Positions 48,330 to 59,432 of a stretch of 64,000 nt of DNA are shown here, piece after piece (position 1 is the stretch's first letter; the number at the start of each line of letters is the position of its first letter). The notes beneath the pieces are model-generated. The model was not told where the DNA came from, ran no database searches, and saw only the letters and a program-made list of their open reading frames with translations. The stretch is from Candolleomyces eurysporus. Taxonomy: Eukaryota > Basidiomycota > Agaricomycetes > Agaricales > Psathyrellaceae. Location: contig JANBPK010000934.1 of assembly GCA_027579435.1 (NCBI GenBank), positions 1 through 64,000 of the forward strand, given 5' to 3'. The position numbers and the translations under genes are program-made.

Positions 48330-49140
48330 ACGGTAGCTAAGAGCCTCACGAAGCAGGGAAATAGCTTCATCAAGGGTTTCATCGGATCCGGCTTCTATGA
48401 AGTTCAAATGGAGTGCAGGAACCGCTGCCTTGAATGGATCGTACACTAAGTGACGAAGGCGAGTGTCGGGCGACAAATCCGATTCCTAGTCGGGGCTTAC
48501 CAAGGCCAATTCCGCCTTGGCAGCAGCCTCAATCAGGTGTACGCCTGAGGGATAGTCTTCGCCACCTGGCTTGCTAACGTAGTCGGGAACCGTTGTATAG
48601 TGCTTGTGGGACCAGAATTTCTGCNAAAAAAAGAAAAAGCTAGCCAGCAAGCGTGCTCCCTTGTGGGCACGCTAAGACACCTCTTGAGAAACAGACGACT
48701 TGCCACTATCCGTACACCCGTACACCCAAAGGAGGTGCTTTACGCTGCCCAATGTCCAGAACGCCCATGAGGTAATGAACTCGACCACTGACAGCCTTTT
48801 CCCTGGTAAGGGGGCAGAGTCGGTGAGCGATCTCTTCCGATTGTGAGTGTGAGATGCGTCCGTGATGGGCCGGAGGAGCCCATAGAGACCTATATCGGCG
48901 CAATGAGCGTCGCGAAGCGGGTAATCGATACTCTCTGCGCTTGCTCCTTGCTTCCGGCGGTGGGCTGTGCGCCCACGTCGACTCGCCCATTTCTCGATCC
49001 TTGTAAGAGTCTCGTGGCCACGGAAGGAATTGCAGCGTTTCTGCAAGAGAAGCAATGATAATAAGCTTAAAGTGGTGAAGTTGACGTGTCGACGCGTCCG
49101 CGTCAGTGGCCAAAGGCTCGGATCAGTGTTCCGATCCACG
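48330..49140 (-). pseudogene. NLR remnant, locus 3, internally deleted
   Basis: The N-terminal part keeps the family leader GLYGLLRPITDASHTHNRKR and a decayed P-loop YGCTDSGKSSVSQEV (normally GCAGCGKSA), then a stop, a frame break with an N at 48625, and a remnant of the LLATFFFF segment. The frame then jumps from RLRHLVYDPFKAAV (middle of NACHT) directly to PALHLNFIEAGSDETLDEAI, which belongs to a TPR unit, and ends after ISLLREAL. Most of the NACHT domain and nearly all TPRs are gone. It is clearly non-functional as an NLR. Confidence 0.85.
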
Positions 49141-49235
49141 GGTCACATCTCTCATTGCACACTGCCTCATGCGTAAGTATGCCAATCGCAGCCTCTGAGG
49201 CGAGCGCCTGACCACACTTTCCGACTTTACTCTCA

Positions 49236-51710
49236 TGGTGCTTTCCGGACGATTGAACCGCACACCTTTCAATGGGACTCGTAGAAAGCTCGTTCTTGCC
49301 TTTGATGTAGGGACGACTTATAGCGGCATCTCGTACAGGTGGGTTTGAGTGTGGTTGGACGTAGTGTGCAAATGTTATTATGATACGTCCATCTGATTGC
49401 TCTATCTCTTCGTAGTATTCTCGATCCTGGCCAGGAGCCTGATATCAAGGGCGTTACGAGGTAATACTAGAGATGAAAAGCCGGCTGATTGCTCTAACAC
49501 GGCCTAGATTTCCTGCAAACGAGCAGATCAGCGGGTCTTCGAAAATCCCGACGGTGATCTATTACGATAAAGAAGGAAAGGTCCGCGCAGTTGGAGCTGA
49601 AGCAATGCGAGAGGGTATACACGAGACAGCCTCTGATGAAGGCTGGGTCAAGGCTGAATGGTGCGCAGACATATGGTCCATTCTTATAGATCGTGCTGTG
49701 TCTAATACCTGTTCGCTTACAGGTTCAAACTGCACATCCGACCGAAGTCGGGTCCACCGAGTCAAGCATCTGAGAAGATACCTCCGCTTCCTCCAGGGAA
49801 GACGGTCATTCAAGTACTCGCGGACTTTTTGTGGTATCTACGAACTTGCGCGGAGGCCTACATCAAAGGTACCTATCCGAATGGTCGAGAACTCTGGGAT
49901 TTGGTCGAACCCGACATCGATTATGTGATCTCCCACCCCAATGGCTGGGAGGGTTATCAGCAAAGCCAGATTCGCAAAGCTGTTGTCCAGGCCACGCTGA
50001 TTCCAGACACAGAACAAGGCCACTCGCGGGTATCGTTCGTGACAGAAGGAGAAGCGAGCCTTCACTTCACTATCGATAACGGGTTTTCGGCTGAGGCGAT
50101 GCAGCATGGGGAAGGCATCATTGTGGTGGACGCTGGAGGAGGCACGATTGACATCAGTGCTTACAGAAAGAGGACGGAAACGAACGCTGAGACGAAGGTC
50201 GATCTATTCGAAGAGATTTGTATACCTCAGTGTCATTTCCACGGCTCTGTTTTTGTCAGCATTCATGCTCAACTCTACCTCGACGGTAAGTTGCAAATGA
50301 CTTATATCATTTTGTCAATCGTCTCATTATAGAGTGTAGAGTATCTCAAGGACTCGGACTACCACGAAGACCTCAATTATATTGTTCGTTGCTTCGACAA
50401 AACTACGAAGATCCAGTTCAAAAGCGACGACCAACCGCAGTACATCAGGTTCGGCGGGAATCGAGACAACGATCCCACGTACAATATTCGTTTCGGTCAG
50501 CTGAGGCTTTCAGGGTGCGGTACTTGACTTGTAGGTCTTATCCTCTTCCTCCAATCTGACCTCTTTCACAGGGCAAGCGTTGCCGGGTTCTTTGAACCTT
50601 CGATAAAATGCATTGTTGATGCCGTGCTCAGCATGGCGGCGAACACACAAAAATCAATTAAGGTGAGTCTGAATGACCTTTGCCTTCAGCCTATCCTGGT
50701 GTCACCAAGCGCTGGCAGCATGTTGCACTCGTGGGAGGCTTCTCTGCAAGTGATTGGCTTGTTTCCAAGGTTGATCAAGCGCTCAGTCCGTCCGGCTTGA
50801 GAGTCGTCCATCCAGAGAACTATGTGTAAGTGGATACCACTAGCATGCGTTTCAGTCAGTGAATTCCAGTCGTTTAGTCCCTTTTTTACAGCAACAAAGC
50901 CGTGTCAGATGGCGCTGTATCGTACTACCTCGATCATCGCGTGAAGACTCGTATCACGAAGGTGGCGTATGGGGCAATGTGCGAAGCTCCCTACCGCTTT
51001 CTGAACTCAGAACACCGACAAAGAAGGTCTACTGTCATTACATGCCTTGATGGTGTAGTTAGGGTTCCTGGCCGCTTTCTCAGCATTCTGCCCAAGGTAA
51101 GTTCGTCTCTTTGACTCGAAGGGTATTTATATTAGTGATGACTTAATGATCCTAAATACACAGAACACCCCGATCTCAGAAGAACAAAAATTCACCCCCG
51201 TGACTTTGACCTTGCTTTCCGAGACGAACACGACCTCGACGCTTAAAGAGACTTTATGGTGCTACAAGGGGAACGATCCCGAGCCTCGATGGAAGGACAT
51301 GGATGACAGTGAGCGATCCTACTAAGATCTATCACGGATTTTACTCACATTTCTCCAGCAAACTACGTTCGACTGTGCCAATTAGAAGCCGATACCTCCT
51401 CTTTACGCCATCAAATCCCGCGAAGCAATAAGGACGGAACACTTGGGGCCCACTGGCGGTTCGAATACACTTTTGTTCTCTGGTTTAGGGCGTCAGAGCT
51501 GCGAGCCCAATTAGTTTGGAAAGAAAACGTGAGTATTCTCACCTCTAATTCTGCATCTCGTAAGGGGTCCTTTCCTGATCCGTACGACTGCTTCGCCTTG
51601 ATGTAGGGAGTGGAAAGAAGGTGCGCAGTGTTTCCATGTGCTATCCATATGGCTAACTCGTTATGAGTAGTGGTCCTGCAAAGATCGTGTACGAACCGAA
51701 CGACTTATGA
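49236..51710 (+). CDS. HSPA12-like Hsp70 family protein, copy B
   Basis: The start at 49236 leads to KLVLAFDVGTTYSGISY. It has the same exon layout and motifs as the gene at 45444-47922: FPANEQISGSSKIPTVIYYD, GWEGYQQSQIRKAVVQATLI, IIVVDAGGGTIDISAY, HVALVGGFSASDWL and a C-terminus VYEPNDL. All exons checked join in frame, for example FKLHIRPKSG and IPPLPPGKTVIQVLADFL. The two copies differ most near the C-terminal substrate-binding part (ETNTTSTLKETLWCYKGND here). It acts presumably as a cytosolic ATP-dependent chaperone-like protein; the client is unknown. It converges with a DUF6533-like gene whose stop is only about 110 bp away. Confidence 0.9.
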
Positions 51711-51821
51711 CTCGGAGTTAGCCGGCTAGTGGCTTGAATAGTTTCGGAATAGTTTCAACGTGTGACATCTCTTATCCCCTGATACCCAGAGCGCTAGTAT
51801 GTTTCAATAGAATAAAAACTT

Positions 51822-53810
51822 CTACACCACTCTCCCTAGATTACTATGTCTTTGCGAGTCATCGGCGCAGTCGAGGGTTGGCAGGGATGAAGAAGAGCCA
51901 ACCTCCCGCATCGTTGGCCCAGGTATTCCTCCCCACCACCTCCACCCAACTTCTTCTGCAACCCGATCCCAGTCCCACTGATCATCGCTCTCAGCGAGCT
52001 CTCCTTCAACTCCTGGGGATTGGTCTCTCGGCAACTGTGAATATGGTCCAATGTCGTCACCCAGCTCCTCAATAATGGAATTAGGTTCAGCAATCGGGGG
52101 TCGAAAGGGTCCTTCGGCGAAGACGATCCCCAAACATGGATCTGGAACGCCTCTTCTGGGGTCGTTGGTTTGAGATTCAGGATCTGTCACGGGGGATATT
52201 GGACTCTGTGATGACACCGAGGTTATATGTCTCTGGTACTCGATGCTTGAGATTACTTTGTGAGATCCGATTTGCGAGAGGTAGAGTGTTTGCTGTCGGT
52301 ATACGTCCCATTTTCGTAGCCGGAGAATGAAACGAGCTGTGAGGAAGCCCGATAGCCTGTCCAGAGCCGACGAAAAGTGAGACAACTCAGAAGGCATCGA
52401 TCTTGAAGCACTGGCACTCACGGAACCTTCAAACCATTAAGCAACCTCTGGAGAAACCCCCCTTTCTGGATTCATATTACTAGGTCGTCACAACGGAGAG
52501 GTAGGTGTAACTTACCCATGCTTTCTAGAGCCCGCAAATCAGCGTAACTCGAATGATAATTGAGAGACGACGTACAAAGTTTAATGTTACGGAAGCGACT
52601 GATAGTCCGACTACCGCACTAACGGGGCATCAATTATCAAATTGGTTGGCGTAGATAATCATGCTCACAAAATGTACCAGAAGCCTTGTCGAAAAATGAC
52701 AGAGTGCAGAGTCTTTTTTTTTCAGCAGGGTAGCGCTCTCGTCTGATTTCGAGTTACGTTTGACCGAGGACCACAACCTCACGCTGGCGAGGAGAAATGC
52801 GGCCACTTCAAAGGTAACCATGAGAGCTGAAAGGACTCCACGAACTACAATCAAATAGTTTTATGGTCGGGATTCAGTCTACCAGTTACTCGTAAAAAAG
52901 GTTACTCACTCCTAGAATGAAAACGTTTGTTGATATAAATCAGAATCTTGATTCGGGGGTCGACAGTAGAGGGAAGTGCCTCACGCAGGGAGTTCACTTT
53001 CATTCTGGCATCGCATCACGGGAACGTGAACCTATATGGAGGCGCCCAGCTGAAGATCTTTTCCCCATACGAATGGAAACTTTAATGACGATCACTTACA
53101 ATGGCGGCTACCAGACACGCTGATCCCAGTGGGGCCAGAACTAGAAGGACCTTTAGACTCCTCCCGTAGACCGCGTAAGTTCGTAAGCCCCAAACACCTA
53201 AGCCAAATTTGATTCGTTAGTCACTCGAATCAAATGACCAGGATTATTACAAACCTAAGATACCGATACGTCCAAATACGCTCAGCACACCGCATATCAT
53301 GTATCCAGTATTGCAGCTGATTTAGGTCGTTCAGCGGCACGTCCAGATAGTGGAAAGTTTATCATATCAGAGATGGGGGAGCGCTCACTGTCAACATGAG
53401 ACACGTTCATGAGCGCGTCAAGCTCGACTTTTGGAGAAGTGAACGAAATCACTCACCCTCATTCCGGGGATCCTATGGGAGATTGATAGGACATAGAGGG
53501 TATTGGTGACGAGGGCGTATCGACAGAGAACGTAGAGCAAGGTTGAAATTCTCCACCTTTGCTTCCATACGTACTCGATTTCATCCCTCAGGGTGAGTAG
53601 GTAGTCGTAGAAGAGTATAGCTAATTCAGAAGTCAGGGCATACTCGCATGAGGGACCGCGAGGGACGAGAACATACCCAGACTGCAATATTGGAGATTAA
53701 ATTCGACTCTGAAATTCGGATCGTTCGGTATATAGTAGCGGTTCAGGTGCTTCGGGGAAAGCGTACCTCTTTAAGCTTGCGCTTGGAACGACGTCCGTAT
53801 AGAAAGGCAT
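51822..53810 (-). CDS. DUF6533-like seven-helix membrane protein
   Basis: The start at 53810 gives MPFYTDVVPSASLKE, followed by an exon with ILFYDYLLTLRDEIEYVWKQ (about 53570-53625), the hallmark of this mushroom family, then RWRISTLLYVLCRYALVTN. Middle exons are small and partly unresolved; one helix exon reads VTFEVAAFLLASVRLWSSVK (about 52770-52830). The last exon starts ARFILRLRKW and runs through a long hydrophilic, acidic tail rich in Ser, Pro and Trp (stop at 51822), longer than in the relative at 36212-38253. It may be a receptor-like protein of the plasma membrane, with unknown ligand. Confidence 0.72.
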
Positions 53811-54659
53811 TGTGATGATTTTTGACGGGCCTACGATCAACGTCGGCCAAAAACCACCAGGGTAATTACAGCCCAACGATCAACGTTGGGTCAGTGGGTC
53901 AGACCTTGAGAGTAGAGAGCGCGGGGTGTATACTTGGAGGGCCTACCGCTTAATAAATACATTCGGATTGAAGCAGATCTGGAGGTTTACATCACTACCC
54001 TCCGCGTTCAGTCATATGAGGGGCCAGTTTTGTTGGGACTCGGCAGTCGGTTTGTGCGATGACCCTTCAGGAATCCTTCCGCTTGATATCAGTTTACGCT
54101 TCATCCCCTAGATTAGCCTGTTCAGGAAGTGTCATGATTAGTGAAAATCAGGGTCCCGTTGGCTCCGGAGGCTAGATTCGGAGTTGCATGCGTTCTAGCA
54201 ATATCCAGTGGCCCCGCGGAGCCAAATTAGATGATGCCGTACAGATACAATGATATTCACGCCCACAAGCAGATCCCAGGCTTGAATGCGTCCATCTAAT
54301 GTTGGCACGAGGTCGCGCTGGCATAGGTTGTGGGGTCCACAGATACCCACCAAATCGTGATGAAGAGATCGTGGAGAACTTTTTTACGGCCTGTTCAAGT
54401 TACCGTTTGGATGTCCTCAAGTCTCAGACCTTGAGAGATTGGAGGAGAGTCCATGCGTATATGTCAAAGTTTGTACACGATAAGATAAGATTGGAACTGC
54501 TTGTTGGACAAGGCTACGGTAAACATGATCAAACAGCTAGTGCCAGCGGCAGTGCACCTGTGAGTCGCTTGTCCGCTTCTAATGCCAATGGCACAGCAGG
54601 TCAGGTTCAAATCCTCCAATTTCCTTGTCGTAACCTCATCAGTTTAGTTCAACAGAGAA
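53811..54659. other. Intergenic region
   Basis: No firm gene is seen. The plus frame starting at 54299 (155 residues) overlaps the next F-box start in a different frame. It could contribute an upstream exon through an intron ending near 54643, but the encoded sequence is not recognisable. Confidence 0.35.
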
Positions 54660-56147
54660 ATGAACGAGCGGTGCTCTATCTCGAGGCTCCCAGTCGAAAT
54701 ATTGGACAGGATTTTCGAGTGCTCCCTGCCCGGCGACATCTCTTCGGCTCTGCCGGTTCCCACTAGACCTCCTCTCCTGCTCACCCATGTTTGCAGCATA
54801 TGGAGGAGACTTGCTCACAGAAATTATAGACTTTGGCTAATGATCAATCTGGCTTGGCCTCGAAGATCAAACAGAGAGATCTTAGCTGCCGACGAACTGC
54901 TCGCGCGAGAAAGCAAATTCATAGACCAAGCTCAGTACTGGCTAGACCGATGCGGTGCAGAAAAAATGTCTTTATCCCTCCATTTCCCTTTCACCCCCTG
55001 GCTGAGCTCGTCTCAGTTAGAACCATACACCGGCGGGGAGCGTTTTAAGTGGGGCAGGTTCCTTGAAACAATCATCAAAAGGAATCTGTCCCGATTTCGT
55101 TCCCTTGACCTACACTGGCCAAATACCGAGGTAGAGAGCCTCCCTTTCTGGAGTGCTCCATCCCCCTATCTTGAGACCCTCGCGATTGACTCTGAAGATG
55201 GTCAGTTATCCGCATCGTCCATTCTGGAGAGCCAAAGATGGGCCGGCCTTCGCACATGTACAGGTCTTCGTAGGCTTCACATTGGGCGCCCATCCGATCG
55301 CCTCCAGGAGTGGCAGTCTCCTCCACCGTCAATTGGATGGGCTCAGTTAACTCATTTGTCCCTGTCAGCAACTTTACCTCCACGGTCTTGCTATACCCTC
55401 TTGAGTGTCTGTACCAACCTCAGGGAATGTTACCTCCACATCGCCAACTCACCACCATTTGATACGGAGATCGTTCAGTCTGTTCAGCTGTCCCATCTTC
55501 GCTATTTGGACATTATCCATGATTCATCATCCTTCTATCCCTCCTTCCTTGATTTACTGGAGATACCACGCATTCACACCTTCAAAATCCACTCCCAATT
55601 CCGCGGTGTCATCCCAACAGAAGTGGGCGCGGAAAATAGGTTCTACTTGCAACTGGCCCAATTGAAGTTCCTCACAATCATCCGAAATTCCACTTTCTTC
55701 CAGTCACTCAAACGTGTTTTGAAGTGTACACCAAATTTGACCCGTCTTGTAGTTGGCGGTGACATCGTCTCTATGCCGGATATTCTACCATTCCAATTAG
55801 GTTCTTCAAATCCCATCCCCCCGTCGCTTCCCTATATGCGTTTCGTCAGCCTCTACATTCCAGCTCCCTCCACTCCAACATTCATCTTTCACTTGATGGA
55901 GAGCATCCTATCGACGGCAACAGCAGCTCGAACTGATTGCAAAGTCGAGGTCCATCTTCCTCCTCGCGTCACAGCATCCCCCACAAAGGCTTCTGTCAGG
56001 AAGGACATTGAAGACGTGCTGTCGAGTCGATGGGGAGGCCACTCTCCTATTGTTTCGCTGAAGTTATTCCATGATGCTGGATGGGATCTTCGGATCTCTC
56101 TCCGGAGAGAACAACGTCCGCCTTGGAGGGGCGTTGCTCGACCCTGA
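54660..56147 (+). CDS. F-box / LRR-like protein, single exon
   Basis: The protein is 495 residues in one exon. The N-terminus has an F-box (ISRLPVEILDRIFECSLPGD, then LLLTHVCSIWRRLAHRNYRL), the classic plan of mushroom F-box proteins. The body has irregular leucine-rich units (FRSLDLHW, YLETLAID, LRRLHIGR, LTHLSLSA, LRYLDIIH, LKFLTIIR, LTRLVVGG) that would form a curved substrate-binding surface. Target unknown; it presumably binds Skp1 in an SCF ubiquitin ligase. The C-terminus is basic. It is intact, with a good start. It is a different lineage from the pair at 14573-20193 and distinct from that at 43192. Confidence 0.85.
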   Translation: MNERCSISRLPVEILDRIFECSLPGDISSALPVPTRPPLLLTHVCSIWRRLAHRNYRLWLMINLAWPRRSNREILAADELLARESKFIDQAQYWLDRCGAEKMSLSLHFPFTPWLSSSQLEPYTGGERFKWGRFLETIIKRNLSRFRSLDLHWPNTEVESLPFWSAPSPYLETLAIDSEDGQLSASSILESQRWAGLRTCTGLRRLHIGRPSDRLQEWQSPPPSIGWAQLTHLSLSATLPPRSCYTLLSVCTNLRECYLHIANSPPFDTEIVQSVQLSHLRYLDIIHDSSSFYPSFLDLLEIPRIHTFKIHSQFRGVIPTEVGAENRFYLQLAQLKFLTIIRNSTFFQSLKRVLKCTPNLTRLVVGGDIVSMPDILPFQLGSSNPIPPSLPYMRFVSLYIPAPSTPTFIFHLMESILSTATAARTDCKVEVHLPPRVTASPTKASVRKDIEDVLSSRWGGHSPIVSLKLFHDAGWDLRISLRREQRPPWRGVARP

Positions 56148-56286
56148 ATGCTACCCTATTTTGGGAAGGGAGGAGGGAAAGATACGTTATTGGAATCGGC
56201 CAAGATGGGTCTGCATGGGTCACTTCACTTCATCACTTGATCTCCCTTCCGCAGTTACCAGGATGCTATACATACTAAGTACGTAA

Positions 56287-57000
<714 letters not shown>

Positions 57001-57217
57001 TAGCTTGTACGAATGTATGTATTGACCCGAATCGACTAGAACCTCAGTAATTTTGCTTTCGGAAATGAATCGTACTTTCGGCAGCTGCGAGCTATGCAGA
57101 TTAAGCCTCTTCAAGTTCAACAAGTACTAGGTGTAAAATTACACCACAGCCCGGCTGCGGCATCGCTATTTATGCAGCGAATTGCAATACGTCCATGTGA
57201 GTCACAGCACCCCAACG

Positions 57218-58009
57218 ATGTCGTTCTCTTCACCCGCGACAAATCCATCGACCCCAACTTGGCAGCCACTACCGACTTTTGGCTCATCCCAGGCCAAGGA
57301 CGAACTCGGGTTCCCATTGCGGCGTGGATGGGAACGGAGGAACGACGCACAAGGCCGCACATACTACGCCGACCATAACACTGGCACGACAAGCTGGGTC
57401 CAGCCTAAACCTGATTATAAAGGGAAACAAACTGCAAGCGTCCAAGCCCTTCCACCCGGCTGGGAACAATGCTATTCTCCAACCAGCGGTCGTCCATATT
57501 TCATCGACCACAACACTCGCACGAACACTTGGGAACATCCAACTTGGAAAGTCAAATCAGAGGAAGAAATTATAGCCTCTCTCCATGGTACCGAGTGGAC
57601 TAGTGAAGACTCGGAGCTACCTTACGGATTTAGGGTTCGACTGGAAGGGAGAACTGGGAGGATTTATTTTGTTGATGTGAACGATCCAAATTCAAAAATT
57701 TGGCAACACCCTGTTACAGGGACAGCGTATAGAAGAATCCCTCCTCCTTCATACACCAGTGCATATCCCAGCACTCCACCTTCCCCTTGTCATGACACTT
57801 CGAAACCTACCGCTCCAGCTGCTATCTACGGCACCATCACCCGATCAGACGGCCGAAAGATTTTCGGAATTGTGGTAGATGAAGAGGGGAATACTTTACC
57901 AGCAGGATGGGAACGCCGATATTGCCGTCAGAAAGGCCGTATCTTCTACGTTGACCACAACACACGGACCACGAGCTGGGTTAAGCCTCACCCGCTCTAC
58001 AATTTCTGA
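57218..58009 (+). CDS. Small protein made of four WW domains
   Basis: The start at 57218 gives MSFSSPATNPSTPTWQPLP. WW units: PLRRGWERRNDAQGRTYYAD to TSWVQP; ALPPGWEQCYSPTSGRPYFI to NTWEHP; a weak third unit ELPYGFRVRLEGRTGRIYFV to KIWQHP, with Phe for the first Trp; a Pro/Ser linker; then TLPAGWERRYCRQKGRIFYV to TSWVKP at the C-terminus. It is related to the gene just upstream, probably by tandem duplication followed by gain of one unit. There is no catalytic domain. It is intronless, unlike most genes of the window. Confidence 0.82.
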   Translation: MSFSSPATNPSTPTWQPLPTFGSSQAKDELGFPLRRGWERRNDAQGRTYYADHNTGTTSWVQPKPDYKGKQTASVQALPPGWEQCYSPTSGRPYFIDHNTRTNTWEHPTWKVKSEEEIIASLHGTEWTSEDSELPYGFRVRLEGRTGRIYFVDVNDPNSKIWQHPVTGTAYRRIPPPSYTSAYPSTPPSPCHDTSKPTAPAAIYGTITRSDGRKIFGIVVDEEGNTLPAGWERRYCRQKGRIFYVDHNTRTTSWVKPHPLYNF

Positions 58010-58231
58010 GGGTAATCTTGCCAACAGCAGCAGTTTGAGCCCGACCTACACCTTCCTGCCTGGATCACTTTGAAGAATGTTGTTTAATAGCCTTTGTAAC
58101 GCTGTACTATTAAGACGACCGAGACTGGGTATTAGGGTATACTAGGAGATACTACATAAATTCCAGGAACAGAAAGAAAATGACACATGAAAGATCGACG
58201 ACTGGGACGACTCCGTTATCTCGTTCGCTCT

Positions 58232-58630
58232 CTAGAACCTATCATTGATACTCTGCCCAATGGCTCCCTTCCTACTCTTAAAATTGCCACCCATCTCCCT
58301 TCCCGAATTTCCGGTGATCGCACCCACAACTCTATCCGTCTCCCCGCTGACTCTGTCTCCAGTCGCGTTAGCGTACCCTCTGGCACGCGCAGCGTTGTAT
58401 TCGGTGTTGCCTTTCGTACGTTCGATCTTTCCGCGGGCCTCTACCCCTCTGAGACGGAAGGTGCGTCCGAAGGTTTCGCGAATCGCGCCCTTGGTCGTGT
58501 GGAATTGGCCAGAGATTTTGCTATAAGGGGTAATGAATATGTCAGGATGGGATCCAACGCGATGATAAAGATGGAAAGTGACAGGCGGAGGAAGGGCTAA
58601 ATCGTACCTTGGACCTCGGGTGGTTGACAT
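58232..58630 (-). CDS. CsbD-like small protein
   Basis: The start at 58630 gives MSTTRGP; an intron (about 58504-58607) follows; then KISGQFHTTKGAIRETFGRT and NTEYNAARARGYANATGDRV, EVVGAITG-like DRVVGAITGNSGREMGGNFK, ending in GQSINDRF. The repeated KG-x-E-x-G units and the AARA-G-Y-x-x-G-x-x-DRV pattern match CsbD-like small hydrophilic proteins common in basidiomycetes, some annotated as binding mismatched or cruciform DNA. They are usually stress-induced in bacteria; the role here is unknown. The protein is about 98 residues, within the expected range. Confidence 0.8.
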   Translation of the reverse strand: MSTTRGPRYDLALPPPVTFHLYHRVGSHPDIFITPYSKISGQFHTTKGAIRETFGRTFRLRGVEARGKIERTKGNTEYNAARARGYANATGDRVSGETDRVVGAITGNSGREMGGNFKSRKGAIGQSINDRF

Positions 58631-59432
58631 TTCGTTTGTGATTCTTTGGATGAGTAAAAGTGTACCGCAAGGTAGATGTGTGTTGTCGTTCGAATTATGG
58701 GTTCTCAATCCTAGATACCTCGCTCATTATATACCGCACCACGCTCCTCACAACTCAATGGACGTCGACACGATGGTGTCATAGGTCACCTTTATTGGGC
58801 ATCGTAGACGATAGAGCAGTGGGGACTTCGTCATATGTTGGTGCTACATCTCATTTAGCAAGTTCCGAAGGCGATAAGCTCGAAGATGAACGATTGGTGG
58901 GACCTACTACGTCATACTTACTCAAAACATATCTCGAGCGCCTATAGAGGTTAGGGGTGCACGGCCATCCGCGGTACTGAGCAGTCAAATTTTAGAGGCC
59001 CCACATAAATTACGTATGTGACACTGCGCACATCTGATCGAAGTTCTGTAACTGACACCCATACACAGAGAAACAATCACAAGGATTCCGAAAGGACGGA
59101 ACGAGGACAGGGAAAGACAGATGGGCCAGGCACACACACACACACAAACCAGCGAATCAACGCAACACGAAGCACCTCGAAGCAACTTGCCTGAGAAACC
59201 AAGATAAGGAACCAACGAACAAACCAACGAAAACATCTGTCAAGCATAGCACTCTGACAAAACTTCCCATACTCCCCTCCTCCACTTCGATCGACTACAA
59301 GTCCATTCGGCGACGGTGCAGTGGGGACTGTCGGACCATCGAGACACTCCACCCATGAAAGCAAAAGACGAATGTAACTAGTAAGCCCCTTCAACCACTC
59401 AGTTGTGCAGACTCCCTATTCTCTTCGTCGAT
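58631..59432. other. Intergenic region with a short CA repeat
   Basis: A (CA)n run lies at about 59131-59148. No coding frame has support; minus frames at 58985-59394 are low-complexity. The left end is the promoter of the CsbD-like gene. Confidence 0.4.

Noticed and set aside
54299..54766. A separate 155-residue gene before the F-box at 54660
   Set aside because: It overlaps the F-box coding start in another frame and has no recognisable content.
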